A stretch of DNA of 64,000 nucleotides from Rhexocercosporidium sp. MPI-PUGE-AT-0058 (Eukaryota; Ascomycota; Leotiomycetes; Helotiales): assembly GCA_020746875.1 (NCBI GenBank), contig JAGTJL010000017.1, forward strand, positions 1,178,001-1,242,000, given 5' to 3'. A model generated the notes under the pieces. That model was not told the origin of the DNA and ran no database searches. It worked only from the letters and a program-made list of their open reading frames with translations. The translations under genes and the position numbers were made by a program. This document shows positions 11,393-21,500 of the stretch, piece after piece (position 1 is the stretch's first letter; each line of letters starts with the position of its first letter).

Positions 11393-11968
11393 GACTCGGG
11401 ATTTCATACTGGGCCATTCTTAGCAGGAACTTTTGAAAGTGTGGATAGCAAGAAGCTGGTCAATGGAGTGCACATCATCAAATCTCGGAACCTCTGCGTC
11501 TTGGGATATAGTCAATTTTGATAGATCAGGGAATAGAATCATTTCTGAATAGAAGGCTCTAAAAGAGGGCGGAACAGCTCTCGGCTGCTTGAGAATGCTT
11601 TCGTCCCGACATTAAGTGGCAGTATCTCATAAGCATTAAGAATTTCCACTTGGATGTACTCCAGATATGTCTAATTTTAAACATTTTAAATCTCGCGAAC
11701 AAATATCTAAACTACAGTAGCAAAAAGAGAAACAAAATTTCAGGACCTTAGCTCGAATTTCCGTGTTTGAAGATCGCATGACATCAGGGGTGACGTCTAT
11801 GTTGACAATCGCGTAAACATTCCTTCTCGAACGCGTCGTCGATCAATGCATAAATCCCACACTTCTTCCCATTTCCCCCTCATCCCCAACATTCAATCAC
11901 CCATCGATAAACACAAATCGCGCCCCCAGAAAACGAGAGAACACACGGCAATAATACAATTGCCCATC
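11393..11968. other. Intergenic region
   Basis: About 0.6 kb between the hydrolase stop and the DUF7726 start. No gene is supported. An in-frame ATG at 11846 precedes the chosen DUF7726 start and is discussed there. Confidence 0.5.
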
Positions 11969-12760
11969 ATGCCCAAAGCAGAACGACGCACTTCCGGAGC
12001 TCGCGCAGCTCCTTATCCTGCCATCAAACCTGGAGATAAACCACGGTCTAGCCCCTCTACCTCGAAGGCCGAATCCAAAGCCTCGACTGCGAAGATCCCG
12101 AATGCTAAATCGAAAACCACTGCTGCGAAACCTGCGACGAAGGAAGCGCTTGCCGATAAGCCTTCTACAGCAGTCAATAGTTCCCCCAAGACAAAATCCG
12201 CGTCGAGGACCAAGAAAGCAGCCTCAGCTCCTACTCCAGCTCCAGCAACCATCGAAGAACCCTCCGAAGAAACGACCGCGCCAACCAATACCCCTTCCAC
12301 AAAAAACTCCCCTCCCAAGCCCAAATCCTCCTCCAAGAAAGCCACACCAAAGAAAGCCTCCCCACAAATCAACGAAGATACCTCCATAAAATCCACCGCA
12401 CCCACCTTCCTCGATGTCACCCTCCCCGGCGAACCCACCAATTCGGTACCAATGCACGACACCTGCTCCACGATCCGGCACAAAATCAACGACCTTCTCG
12501 GGAAATCCAACAAGAAGCCTGAGAACGGAAACCCAGCCGAGAAGAAGAAAGACGGGAGCTTGAAACCCTTCACGAAAGCGAGTTTCGTGCGCGCGATAGG
12601 ATGTACGAGCAAGACTTTGGATACTTTCTTGGCGGCGAAGAAGATGATGGGTGGGGCGGAGAGTCCGGTGTATCCTGCTGCGTACATCTTTTTTGAGAAG
12701 AAGAGGGTTTGGGAGGGAAAGAAGAAGACTGCGGGGAGGTTGAAGGTTGAGGAGGAGTGA
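11969..12760 (+). CDS. DUF7726-type protein with Lys/Pro/Ala-rich N-terminal half
   Basis: 263 aa from ATG 11969 (MPKAERRTSGAR). An in-frame ATG at 11846 would add 41 residues of leader-like composition, so I prefer the second. Residues 1 to about 155 are low complexity, rich in Lys, Pro, Ser, Ala and Thr, and probably disordered. The C-terminal part carries a compact domain: TCSTIRHKINDLL, then FTKASFVRAIGCTSKTLDTFL, then SPVYPAAYIFFEKKRVWEGK. This resembles the fungal DUF7726 pattern (R-x-K-I-N..., F...AIG.S...Y..F, ...A..FF.KR), assigned from memory of the family. The basic composition suggests a nuclear or DNA-associated protein, but that is inference. Long antisense frames here are shadows of its repetitive codons. 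Confidence 0.7.
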   Translation: MPKAERRTSGARAAPYPAIKPGDKPRSSPSTSKAESKASTAKIPNAKSKTTAAKPATKEALADKPSTAVNSSPKTKSASRTKKAASAPTPAPATIEEPSEETTAPTNTPSTKNSPPKPKSSSKKATPKKASPQINEDTSIKSTAPTFLDVTLPGEPTNSVPMHDTCSTIRHKINDLLGKSNKKPENGNPAEKKKDGSLKPFTKASFVRAIGCTSKTLDTFLAAKKMMGGAESPVYPAAYIFFEKKRVWEGKKKTAGRLKVEEE

Positions 12761-12884
12761 GTGTTTCCCTTTTCCCTACCGTCTTGTCTTGCCTTGTTCA
12801 GTTCCTCTTTATATGATGATACATGTTTGATATTCCTTGGATTTCTCTGCTTCTACATTGTATAACCGTCTGTCCCTTTACAAC

Positions 12885-12965
12885 CGTCTAAATGGTCTCC
12901 CTCTTAAAGGTCCAGACCTGACACGCATATGGGTCAAGGCAGGACAGACACCAGCCGACTTCCTC
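12885..12965 (+). repeat. Exon-like repeat unit A (most diverged)
   Basis: 27 codons reading RLNGLPLKGPDLTRIWVKAG then QTPADFL. It shares the pattern R-x-N-G-L, (D)P(N/D)L-x-RI, G, (S/A)(Q/D)FL with units B and C. No clear acceptor precedes it and the expected DEYGQ end is missing, so it may be decayed. Confidence 0.45.
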
Positions 12966-13073
12966 GTTGTTTTTCTCCTTCTCGTTTGACGTACTTGATT
13001 TCAGCATTGGATGTTTGTGTTGTATATTGTTCACATAGCGTATGCAAGCGACGGATCTAACCGTCCTATCTAG

Positions 13074-13194
13074 TCGACCCAACGGTCTGAAGTTCGTTGA
13101 CCCGAACCATATTCGCATCCTCTGCGAGAGAGGGACAGACACCTCCCAATTTCTTGACGAATACGGACAATAGTATCGCGAAAGCCATCTTCAG
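13074..13194 (+). repeat. Exon-like repeat unit B
   Basis: Preceded by CTAAC...CTATCTAG (branch point and acceptor), it reads RPNGLKFVDPNHIRILCERG then TDTSQFLDEYGQ. An in-frame TAG follows at 13171-13173, and a GTGAGT donor about 20 nt later (13195). The bases between acceptor and donor give a phase 2-2 exon like unit C. The TAG means the unit is either decayed or a terminal exon. About 19 of 32 residues match unit C. Confidence 0.5.
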
Positions 13195-13285
13195 TGAGTT
13201 GGCTCACCTGTAATTTCATATACAAGGCTGTGTATAGAAATTCAATAGAAATCTACTTGCAACCTTTCTAACAATTTTGCAATAG

Positions 13286-13391
13286 TCGCCCTCAGGGACT
13301 CAAGTTCTGGGATCCTAACCTCAGGCGGATCATGGTTGGGCCAGGAGAGCATGTCTCAGACTTTTTGGATAAGTATGGTCAGTGTGGTCGG
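13286..13391 (+). repeat. Exon-like repeat unit C
   Basis: Bounded by TTCTAAC...GCAATAG on the left and a CG|GTGAGT donor on the right. It reads RPQGLKFWDPNLRRIMVGPG then EHVSDFLDKYGQCG and is open throughout, with phase 2 at both ends. Duplicated, symmetric and splice-bounded units suggest exon duplication within a gene I could not assemble; I recognise no family. Confidence 0.5.
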
Positions 13392-14304
13392 TGAGTGGGA
13401 GGGGTTAGGATGGGGGTTGAGGAGTGTGTATATATATTATAAGATCATGGTGTTGAAATCAAGGCTTGATATAGATATATGTCTAAGAAGATCGTTATAC
13501 TACTATCGAGAATTCAGAATTAAGATTTCTATTCTTACTTCTAAGATTGCTGGTTATTTAGTGTTTTCCTGCAGATTCATTCTACTTTTTCATCCACGAC
13601 GCTTTTGTCAAGTACTTGCATCATCAGCTCACACCGACTATCATCCAAACCTCCGATGAAGGGAGCCTTCAAGAGTCTAGAACCGCTAGGTAGCCAGGCA
13701 GCCTCACGATTCCATCTCAGCTTCCCTTCCCCTCCCTCCGCTCACCAATCAAATACCGAACAAGCCTTACCCGGCTCCCGCCCCCCGAGCCCAATACTGA
13801 CCTGTCAAACCCAGCGCCCTATCATCCAACCCACATCTCAATTCACAGTACGTTATCTCTTCCGTATCAGCTCTGCGGCTGACGAGAGCAATGCCAGAAG
13901 CGCAGGGATATAAGTTACACTACATGGGCACAAGGCAGCAGCAGCACGGCCTCATGACCCCGCACCACCTCCGACTTTGCACAACCTTATCTCTACGTTC
14001 TACAGAACAACTTTAGGAAAATAAGAAGCTCCGATAAACCGAACCCTTCTTTTTGGACCAATTTGGTGATTATCTCTTCACTTGATTTTGGTATTTTTTA
14101 AGTTGAGGAACTTTTGGTACCGGACATATCGTTGGGAGTCGATCGGCACCCATCCTTCCAAAATATATTTAGATTTCCATCATTTACGTCAAATATCTTC
14201 CCCAGGCATCAGGCAGGCAATCCATCGACAACCTCAGCCTTTCTCACACCACCACCATTTCCCACAGCCAAGAACCAAACAGCCAAGAATCCAACGTTGC
14301 GAGT

Positions 14305-17300
14305 ATGGATTCCACTCACGAGCGGGGTGCCCATTTGATCTCAGTACACAGCAGCCGCAGTCACGGTGATAAAAATCTCCCATCACCCAACGGGATAAGA
14401 TCCTCATCATCCTTAAGCTACCTCAAGGAAATTTCTGCCGCGCCGGAGAATACCAATACCACCTCCCACGTTCCGTGCACCGCCGATCGTGAATGTCACA
14501 ATTGTCGCACACTCGGTGTAGATTGTAGCGCGGTATCAGTACACAGTCACAGTAGCTCTAAGTGCGACCGCTGCTCGCTCATGGGTATGAATTGCGATTT
14601 AGAAGCTCCGAGACCAAGATGTTGTAGAAATGACTGTGGTATGGCTGGACTTGAGTGCGTTGGAAGTGGAGATGAGGATGGGGAGGCCTGTGGAAGGGAT
14701 GAGCGCTTTGGTGTGGAGGAGTCTTGTAGAGAACTGGTGAGCACATATGAACGTGGGCCAAGGCGTCTGCGCGTCGTGAATACGGAGGAGATGGATCTAA
14801 ATTCGGAGAAGAATCTGGATTCGGAGAGAGATACGAGCCTAGATGACTTGGATGACGAGCGGAGTGACGAGGCTGGTGAGGACGAGGACCTCGAAGCTTA
14901 CCCTGCACCTGGTCTACTACAGGGCGACACTTCTAGAAACTCCATTGCTGTGTGTTCTCAGAGGTGTGCTGAGGGCATTTCGATAGAGAGGGGGGCGAAG
15001 TTCCTACACTGTAGAGAGGCAGTGAAGGTATCTGAGGAACAAGTTCCAGGATGGAAGAAAACGATCAATCGATTCACAGGTGTGTTTGAATATCCGGTTT
15101 ACCAATACTGTGTGCTAATTGTTAGCTTAGATGGTAAAGCGATGAACATATGTGCTGGGTGTTTTCAACCGAACTTGAATCCTGATGCAGCCGAGATTTA
15201 TTGTCTTGAATGTAAAGAGATGCTACTGAGATGTGTGGCTAGTGAAAAGAGTTGTGGGAGAGAAGGGTCCACCTCGTGGGGAAGGACAGAGCCTGTTGTT
15301 GAGGGTAAGGACTTGTTTTGGCAGCTTTGATTCCGAAAGTAGCTGCTAACCTTTCATTCTAGATCCTGAAAACTCACGAAGAAATATCGAACTCGACTCT
15401 AGCTCAAGCATTAATACCAGCACACACTCCAATGCACTACTCAGTCAAACCACACTTTACAAACCCACATACTTACCTCAAAACGCTCCAGATACTAAGG
15501 CCCAGGCAGGCTACATGGAAGGCGCAGACACCAGCGACTGGAGTGGTGAACCGAATCCGGACCCGATCTCCACAACCCGAACACCAGGGAAATGGGCATT
15601 CCAGCCTTGCATAAGCTGTCAGACTATCGGTCTTCTCTGCGATCATGCCTTACCATGCTGTACACAATGCAAAAACACCGATAACAAGTGCAGTTATCGC
15701 TGCCTCTCCAATCCCCGCCGAACTAAACCCGTCCGTTGTAAGTTAATCTTCCCATACCCTCAGATTAATTTTCTTCTTTTGCTTCTCAACCTTGATCTTT
15801 GGACTTGAATGCTGACCTTAACAGTCGACGAAGTACTCCGAACGTGTTTCGGCTGTTTTCAATCCAATATTCGCACCGAAATTTCAGGTCTCTGTCAAGC
15901 ATGCGAAGTTCTACGCATAAAATCGGCGAAAAGTATTACCTACAATCTTACCAACTCATCATGCTCTATAATCGACAACTCGGAATCTGCACCCATACGT
16001 TTCTTGGCTTCGATGAACACCCGATTCGAGGATTTTCAGTTATGGCACGATTCACAACAACCGCACACCCAGTCGAAGTCAGAGACACAAATGCAATCAG
16101 AACCAGGACCAGCACCCAAACCACAACAGCAGTCTCTAATTCAACTCCCTCCAGTCCTATCATCAGAAAATATCCCACTCCCTGGCTTCACAGCACCCTG
16201 CCTCGCATGTCTAGACAAACTCGTCGCATGTGCTCTCCATCCGCAGCCATCTCCCCATCTACGATCATTTATGAAACCCTTCATCCCTCTTTCACTCGAG
16301 GGTACAGCTCCGAACCCAGCAGCGGCAGTCCCCTGTTTAGCCTGCTTCGACGGAGAGACAATCTGCGCCCATCATATCACATCCGAGAGGGATACGAAAG
16401 TTGCGCAAGCATGTGGGACCTGTCGCTTAGCTGGGTTGAAATGTGATGAGTTGAAGCCGGGATGTGGAGCGTGTGTGGAGAGGGGGTTAGATTGTTTGTA
16501 TATCAGAGGTTCTGGGAAAGGTGGGGAAGGTGATGGTGATGGTGTGTATCTCCCTATTTTCTCCTTTCCATACAGCTTATGTGGCAGTAAAGACGGTCGA
16601 GACAGAAAATACCACTTACTAACGATGTGATATAGCACCAGAAGTTCTTCTCCCTCTCCCAGCGTCCTCCACAGAAGCTGCACCTATACCCCGTGCCTGC
16701 GGTGGCTGTCGCATGGCAGAAGTAGAATGCGATGAGATGCGACCTGGTTGTGCGGTATGTAAAGAGAAAGGTCTGGAATGCCTGTATATCACCCGTGGAA
16801 CTCCGCCTGACCAAGAACCATGTAAGTTTTCTTCTCTGTTCCTCTCTCATCTCTTTTATCCCTCTCATTCGCCTCTCCTTAAACTCCAGATTCTTAACTT
16901 TTAGAAATCATGGGTTACATTACTAATGCACATCTCAGCCATCCCTACACCAACTCCCGAAGACGATGATGAATCCAAACCTGTCACGCATAATACACGA
17001 CTTTTTAACTCGGTCGTTCTCCTCCCAGCCAGAGCAGCCAATGAGGAGACGAGTGAAGGGAGTGTGACAGATATCCGTGAGTCTCGGCTTGACGACTCTA
17101 TCATTCTCGCTGCAGCGAGTGAGGGTGATGATCGTGAAGATGGAGAAGATGGAGATGTGAAAGAAGACGATGAATTAATAGCGGAGATGGAGGAGCTGGA
17201 TAGCCAGGATTGGGATGTCGTTAGTAGGAATGAGGAGTATGACTTTGTAGTTTCTGGGTCTGAGGGGGATTCGGATGATGGGATGAGTTTGGTGCTTTGA
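14305..17300 (+). CDS. Multi-zinc-cluster protein with repeated Zn(II)2Cys6-like modules
   Basis: Exons: 14305..15304, 15363..15737, 15825..16541, 16636..16821, 16939..17300; 879 aa. All four introns are phase 1, most with CTAAC/CTAAT branch points. Cysteine modules: C-x2-C-x6-C-x12-C-x2-C-x6-C at residues 64-97; a half cluster at 107-118; C-x2-C-x13-C-x2-C at 283-303; canonical C-x2-C-x6-C-x6-C-x2-C-x6-C at 416-443; C-x2-C-x12-C-x2-C at 466-485; half clusters C-x2-C-x6-C at 584-594 and 629-639; canonical C6 clusters at 655-682 (CGTCRLAGLKC...) and 719-746 (CGGCRMAEVEC...). The spacing matches fungal zinc-cluster DNA-binding domains, which normally occur once per protein. The basic residues between Cys2 and Cys3 of a normal DNA-contacting cluster are mostly missing. 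I see no fungal transcription-factor middle homology domain. Two acidic stretches occur at about 165-200 and at the C-terminus. Function unknown; protein interaction or nucleic-acid binding is possible. Confidence 0.78.
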
Positions 17301-17575
17301 ATTGCTTGGGGTTTGCGCAGGATTAGACAAGAGACGGAGTGTTGTAGTGTTTGGCCTGCTTGCGGTTGTTGTTACGAGCTGCGGCTTTTTTTTTCTGTGT
17401 TATGTGATACCATGGTTTGGTCTTCATTTGTTATTATTGCTTGCGCTTCTCTTGCTCTGCTGAATGTCTCTCGCTGTTATAGGAAACTACCCCACTGCAG
17501 GGAAGTACTCCAGTGTTCAACATAAACAAACCTCCCACCTCTTTCCATAGACTCGCCGCGTCGTCCGCCATGCCA

Positions 17576-18505
17576 TCAGTCCCGACCTCTGTACATTCCT
17601 ATCTCGCGTTTCCTCATTTCGAGGTTCATAGTCTGCGGAAACTTACCATACTGACACCGTCCGTACCTGACCTTATCCCACGGCGCTCTCACTCCGCCTC
17701 CCTTCGCCCAATACGCATTATCCACCCTCACATACCCCTCCCTCTCCAATCTCTGATTCCGAAACCGTTGCAGTATCGTGATGGTGCCACACTCTATAAT
17801 ACATCTCTGGCATCTGATTACTCCACACTCTATCATCGTACCCTCGCCTTCTCGCACACAGTGGTTACACGGGCCGTTGCGCATCACGCGAGATCGGTCG
17901 CGCTCTTCTATGTCGTCCGAACACATGTTCCAGAGGTCGTAGTCGTACATGTTGCCGCAGCGGGAGCAGGTATAGTGCATGTGGTCTTCGATGGGAACTT
18001 TACTCCACGGTGAAACGGGGCTGCCAAATATTGGTTTTTTGGGTTGAGGGGAGGTTGGCTTTTTACTAGCTTTGCCCTTGCTTTGGATGTTTGCTGGGAT
18101 GGAGTCGGTTTGTCTATTTGAAGAGGAGCCTCCCATGGCAGAATATGCACCATTCGCGTTGTGTGCTTCCTCGGGGTTTTCATTTCCGCTATTTGTAGGT
18201 TCAGAAACGCCAGGGGAAGCCCTTCCGTGATGACTTCGGGTTTTGAAGCCTATCTTGCGGCAGAAGCGAGAAAAGCGGCTCTTGAAACTATTTGGTCGTT
18301 CCACGTCTCTTGCGGTAGATCGGGAATCACTTTGAGAGGACTGTCCTTGTGGAGTGCTCTGCGGGGCGGTTGCTTGTGATGTGCTTATAGCAGCGGCTGG
18401 TGGTGTAGCTCTCTGCGCTGAAGCTTTTCCCTCGTGACTGCTCAGCCTCGCTGGTGGATCTTGATGTTGCCGCCGGGTCCAGATGGGGGGTGGTCCTGAG
18501 TCCAT
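17576..18505 (-). CDS. Cysteine-pair-rich hypothetical protein
   Basis: Single-exon 309 aa protein starting MDSGPPPIWTRRQ. Residues 1 to about 170 are low complexity (Ser, Gln, Pro, Ala rich) with a short basic patch FKSRFSRFCRKIGFKTR. The C-terminal part has C-x2-C pairs at 180/183, 213/216 and 232/235 plus single Cys at 195, 227 and 239, a likely zinc-binding fold. It is followed by a basic aromatic tail. I recognise no family. It converges on the multi-zinc-cluster gene with about 275 bp between stops, and both are cysteine-pair proteins, but no functional link is shown. Confidence 0.65.
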   Translation of the reverse strand: MDSGPPPIWTRRQHQDPPARLSSHEGKASAQRATPPAAAISTSQATAPQSTPQGQSSQSDSRSTARDVERPNSFKSRFSRFCRKIGFKTRSHHGRASPGVSEPTNSGNENPEEAHNANGAYSAMGGSSSNRQTDSIPANIQSKGKASKKPTSPQPKKPIFGSPVSPWSKVPIEDHMHYTCSRCGNMYDYDLWNMCSDDIEERDRSRVMRNGPCNHCVREGEGTMIECGVIRCQRCIIECGTITILQRFRNQRLEREGYVRVDNAYWAKGGGVRAPWDKVRYGRCQYGKFPQTMNLEMRKREIGMYRGRD

Positions 18506-21500
18506 GATGTCTCGAGCCGGTGAGTGATGTGCTCGGGGTGATGAGACGGTTGGAGGGTATTATGGCTTTTGGTGCTTGGTTTTGAGATGTTGTGGTAATT
18601 CGTGGGGGAATGTAGAGACCTGCTGCATAGAGCGAATGAGTGGGTTTTATGAAATTAACGAAAGGAAATGTTGGATAGGAAATGCTTTATGGCGGTGGAT
18701 AGTGATATTGTTGCTTGAGTTGGAGTTTTTATTGATGCCAAGAGAGGTAAAGATTCGTTGCTAGGTCTTCTGGCATCGCGCCTTCCCTGCTTCACTTGAC
18801 AGCATATAAGGGAGGAAACGAACATCTAGGGGGAGAAGTTTTCAGCGCTGCCATGCAGTTGTTCCTTCTGCTCTCTCAAAGTTCTTCAAAAGCCGTATTT
18901 CTGAAGCCAAAAAACTCCTGTAGACAGGGGAGACAAGGTCGGCTAGAGTGAAAAGAGAAAATCTGGTCTATTTCATAAGCAGACATGAACTTAAAATTTG
19001 GCACAGCTTTCCAAAAAGAATCCTAGAATTATGGAACAATGATATATTGATGGCGTATTGATAGTAGCTTCTGCTTGTTCTCTTAAGATTCAAACAGCAA
19101 CTTTCTGAGGCAGCCGATATCCTCAACGGTAGCGTTGCATTGTGCAATTCCTTGAACAACCAATGTCTAATTTAGGATATGTACGGTATCTTATTCTGTG
19201 AAATGACTAGTCGCTTGATTGCTTGCAGAGGTTACCGTTTTCCAGTTTGGCTCCGAGGGCAGATCGGTGTCTGTGCCTCAGGACGACCACGAGATGGAGG
19301 AGTTTTTAGTATTCTATAGTGAAGAATATTTGAAGAAGAAAAAGAAGAAAATAGTCTCCCTTTGAATGATGCAATGGTTAAGTGTACTTATCATCTGGAA
19401 CTGGGAATTCGCTTGTTTCTTAAAGTCTATGTTGCAGTGGTTCACTTTACCCCACCCTTTTCTCGCCTCGCTTCGCCAGTAAACAATAGCAGATTACACA
19501 CAAGCTCGCCTATTTCTCTGCAGCATGTTAGATTATTTTGATTCTGCATGTGTATAGTCGCATTGAGCCTGGTTTATTTTTGTTCTTCATTTAGCTTTGT
19601 ATTTATTAGTTTCTTGATTTGGCTGAACGTCGTGGGGAATAAGTCACGATTCCCACTGGGCTCCACCCGTTCTTTCCAAGCTGCAAGCTAAGGCACGGAG
19701 TCTTGATGTGCCATCTTGCAAATAAATAGATAGCGATAGTCCTCTATGGACCTACAATTCTGACGAAGTCGTTGCATGGCCGAAGGACGGGTGGTAGAGT
19801 GGACAAACACACTCTTCAACCCTCCACTTTTTTACATCCGGCTCGGGATCGCTGCAGTCCTCTCTGCATACATTAACAGCGCAAGAGAAACGATGACAGT
19901 TGCCGACCGCCAATCTCTGTCCTGAACGTTCACCATGTCCAACGAGGAAGGGCTATCACTGTGATCTACAACGCTACAACTCGAGCCTTTAGGTGGATAA
20001 AATTGAGTCCATAGGAGTCCTTAGTAGGGCCACTCAACCAGAGTCGCGCAAGTCAAAGTGCCGATCGGTTTCCTGCATGCCTACGTCTATAATGATATGT
20101 GTGATGAAGGGGCAAAATTAGTGGAGCTGGGGGTTTGCTGAATCTACGCTCAACTATGGCGAGGCTTGATTGTGCTTTCAATGTGCAGCGACAAGGTTTC
20201 TCTGCTAAATTCCAGCGTCATTTCAGCTCTTATTCACGGTCGATATTGATTAGCAGTGGTGTTTTGTTTTTGGGAAGTGTGGTGTGTTTGGGTTGAATCC
20301 TGGAATAAGTTCTTGCCAAGCTGTACTCTTTGTGAGAAAGGACTTTCTCAAAAACCCGTTCACTTTGAGTGGTAGTATATTTAGAAACTTCGAACGACTG
20401 CAATACAACAAGCAGACAAGACTTTTATCTCCGAAGGGTTCATGATTGATTATCCCATGAAACGGCCTGCGGAGCTCAAAGCATCATGAAAAATCTCGTA
20501 ATGCATGCTGCGACATCTTCTACCGGGAGGCTGCAAATTTCAAGGTTGCATAAATTGATCATAGACACATCGAAGCAGTGCCGCTGGAAGGATTCACGTG
20601 AAAGCGAGCCTACTTGACAACAAAGCCTGTCTAAGCCTCGCCATTTCGTAACGGTGTACAGAACATATATTGTAGGTACTAGGGCTGGCGAAACATGAAT
20701 TCCTATCAATGGCCTGTCGGAGATAACTGACCAAAATTATGTATTGCCACCTCCCAAGGCGAATGCATACATCGGATTACGCAGCACTTAGGACAGCTTT
20801 ACGATTGGAAAATACTTCAAAAAGCAACCCACATACGCTATGTACTTGAATAAGGTCCGCTTGAATACTACTACTGCCAAGTGGGGCGTGGCCAACACAA
20901 CATGCAGGTACTCCTAACAAGGTGTGCCATGCCTAAAAATCACCTCTAACACCGCCCCATTATCTGAAATTCTAGACAAACAGCGTGGCAGTGATTTATA
21001 GGATAGTACACTGAAGTGAGAGATCGACTCGTACCTAACTAACCTTGGAAATTGCGTTTAACAGCCAGGATTCAGTGACTGCGGGGCTGAACAAAAAGCA
21101 AATATCAATTCATCAAGCTAGAAGTCCGGCTAAGAACTTGAAGATCTTGGAACGAACATCCGTGGAGATGAAGAAAAGTAACTAAAGAAGTTTATGAAAG
21201 CTAGAGAAGTGATCCATTGAAAAATAAAACAAAAGAATGGGGCTGCGAAATTAACAGTGAAAGTGTAGGTATTGAGTACTGGCTGTTACTCGACATTGAC
21301 TTTCCGCTTCATAAAAAACTCACTGGCGAATTTTATTTGCCGTATGTGCAAATGAGCCCTGGCACGCCTGTACTCAAGCACGAAACTTTCCATAATAGCA
21401 TATGATAGACGCCAGGTACGCAAGCCCTTGCTGCTTCGAGAACGTTGGCTTGCCGCAACTAACTTTTGCTGTATGGGTAAGGATACAACAAGTAACAAGA

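Larger units (their letters stand above)
12761..14304. other. Region between DUF7726 gene and multi-zinc-cluster gene
   Basis: 1.5 kb that holds the three exon-like repeat units listed separately (12885-13391). The rest (about 13400-14300) has no supported gene. An open frame at 13605-13913 + lacks any recognised feature. Confidence 0.45.

Noticed and set aside
12013..12687. 224-codon open frame antisense to the DUF7726 gene
   Set aside because: Composition mirrors the repetitive Lys/Pro/Ala codons of the sense gene; no domain and no independent support.
639..12760. Secondary-metabolite cluster built around the PPTase, NmrA-like and hydrolase genes
   Set aside because: No PKS, NRPS, terpene synthase, P450 or dedicated transporter is present; the PPTase is a genome-wide housekeeping enzyme.
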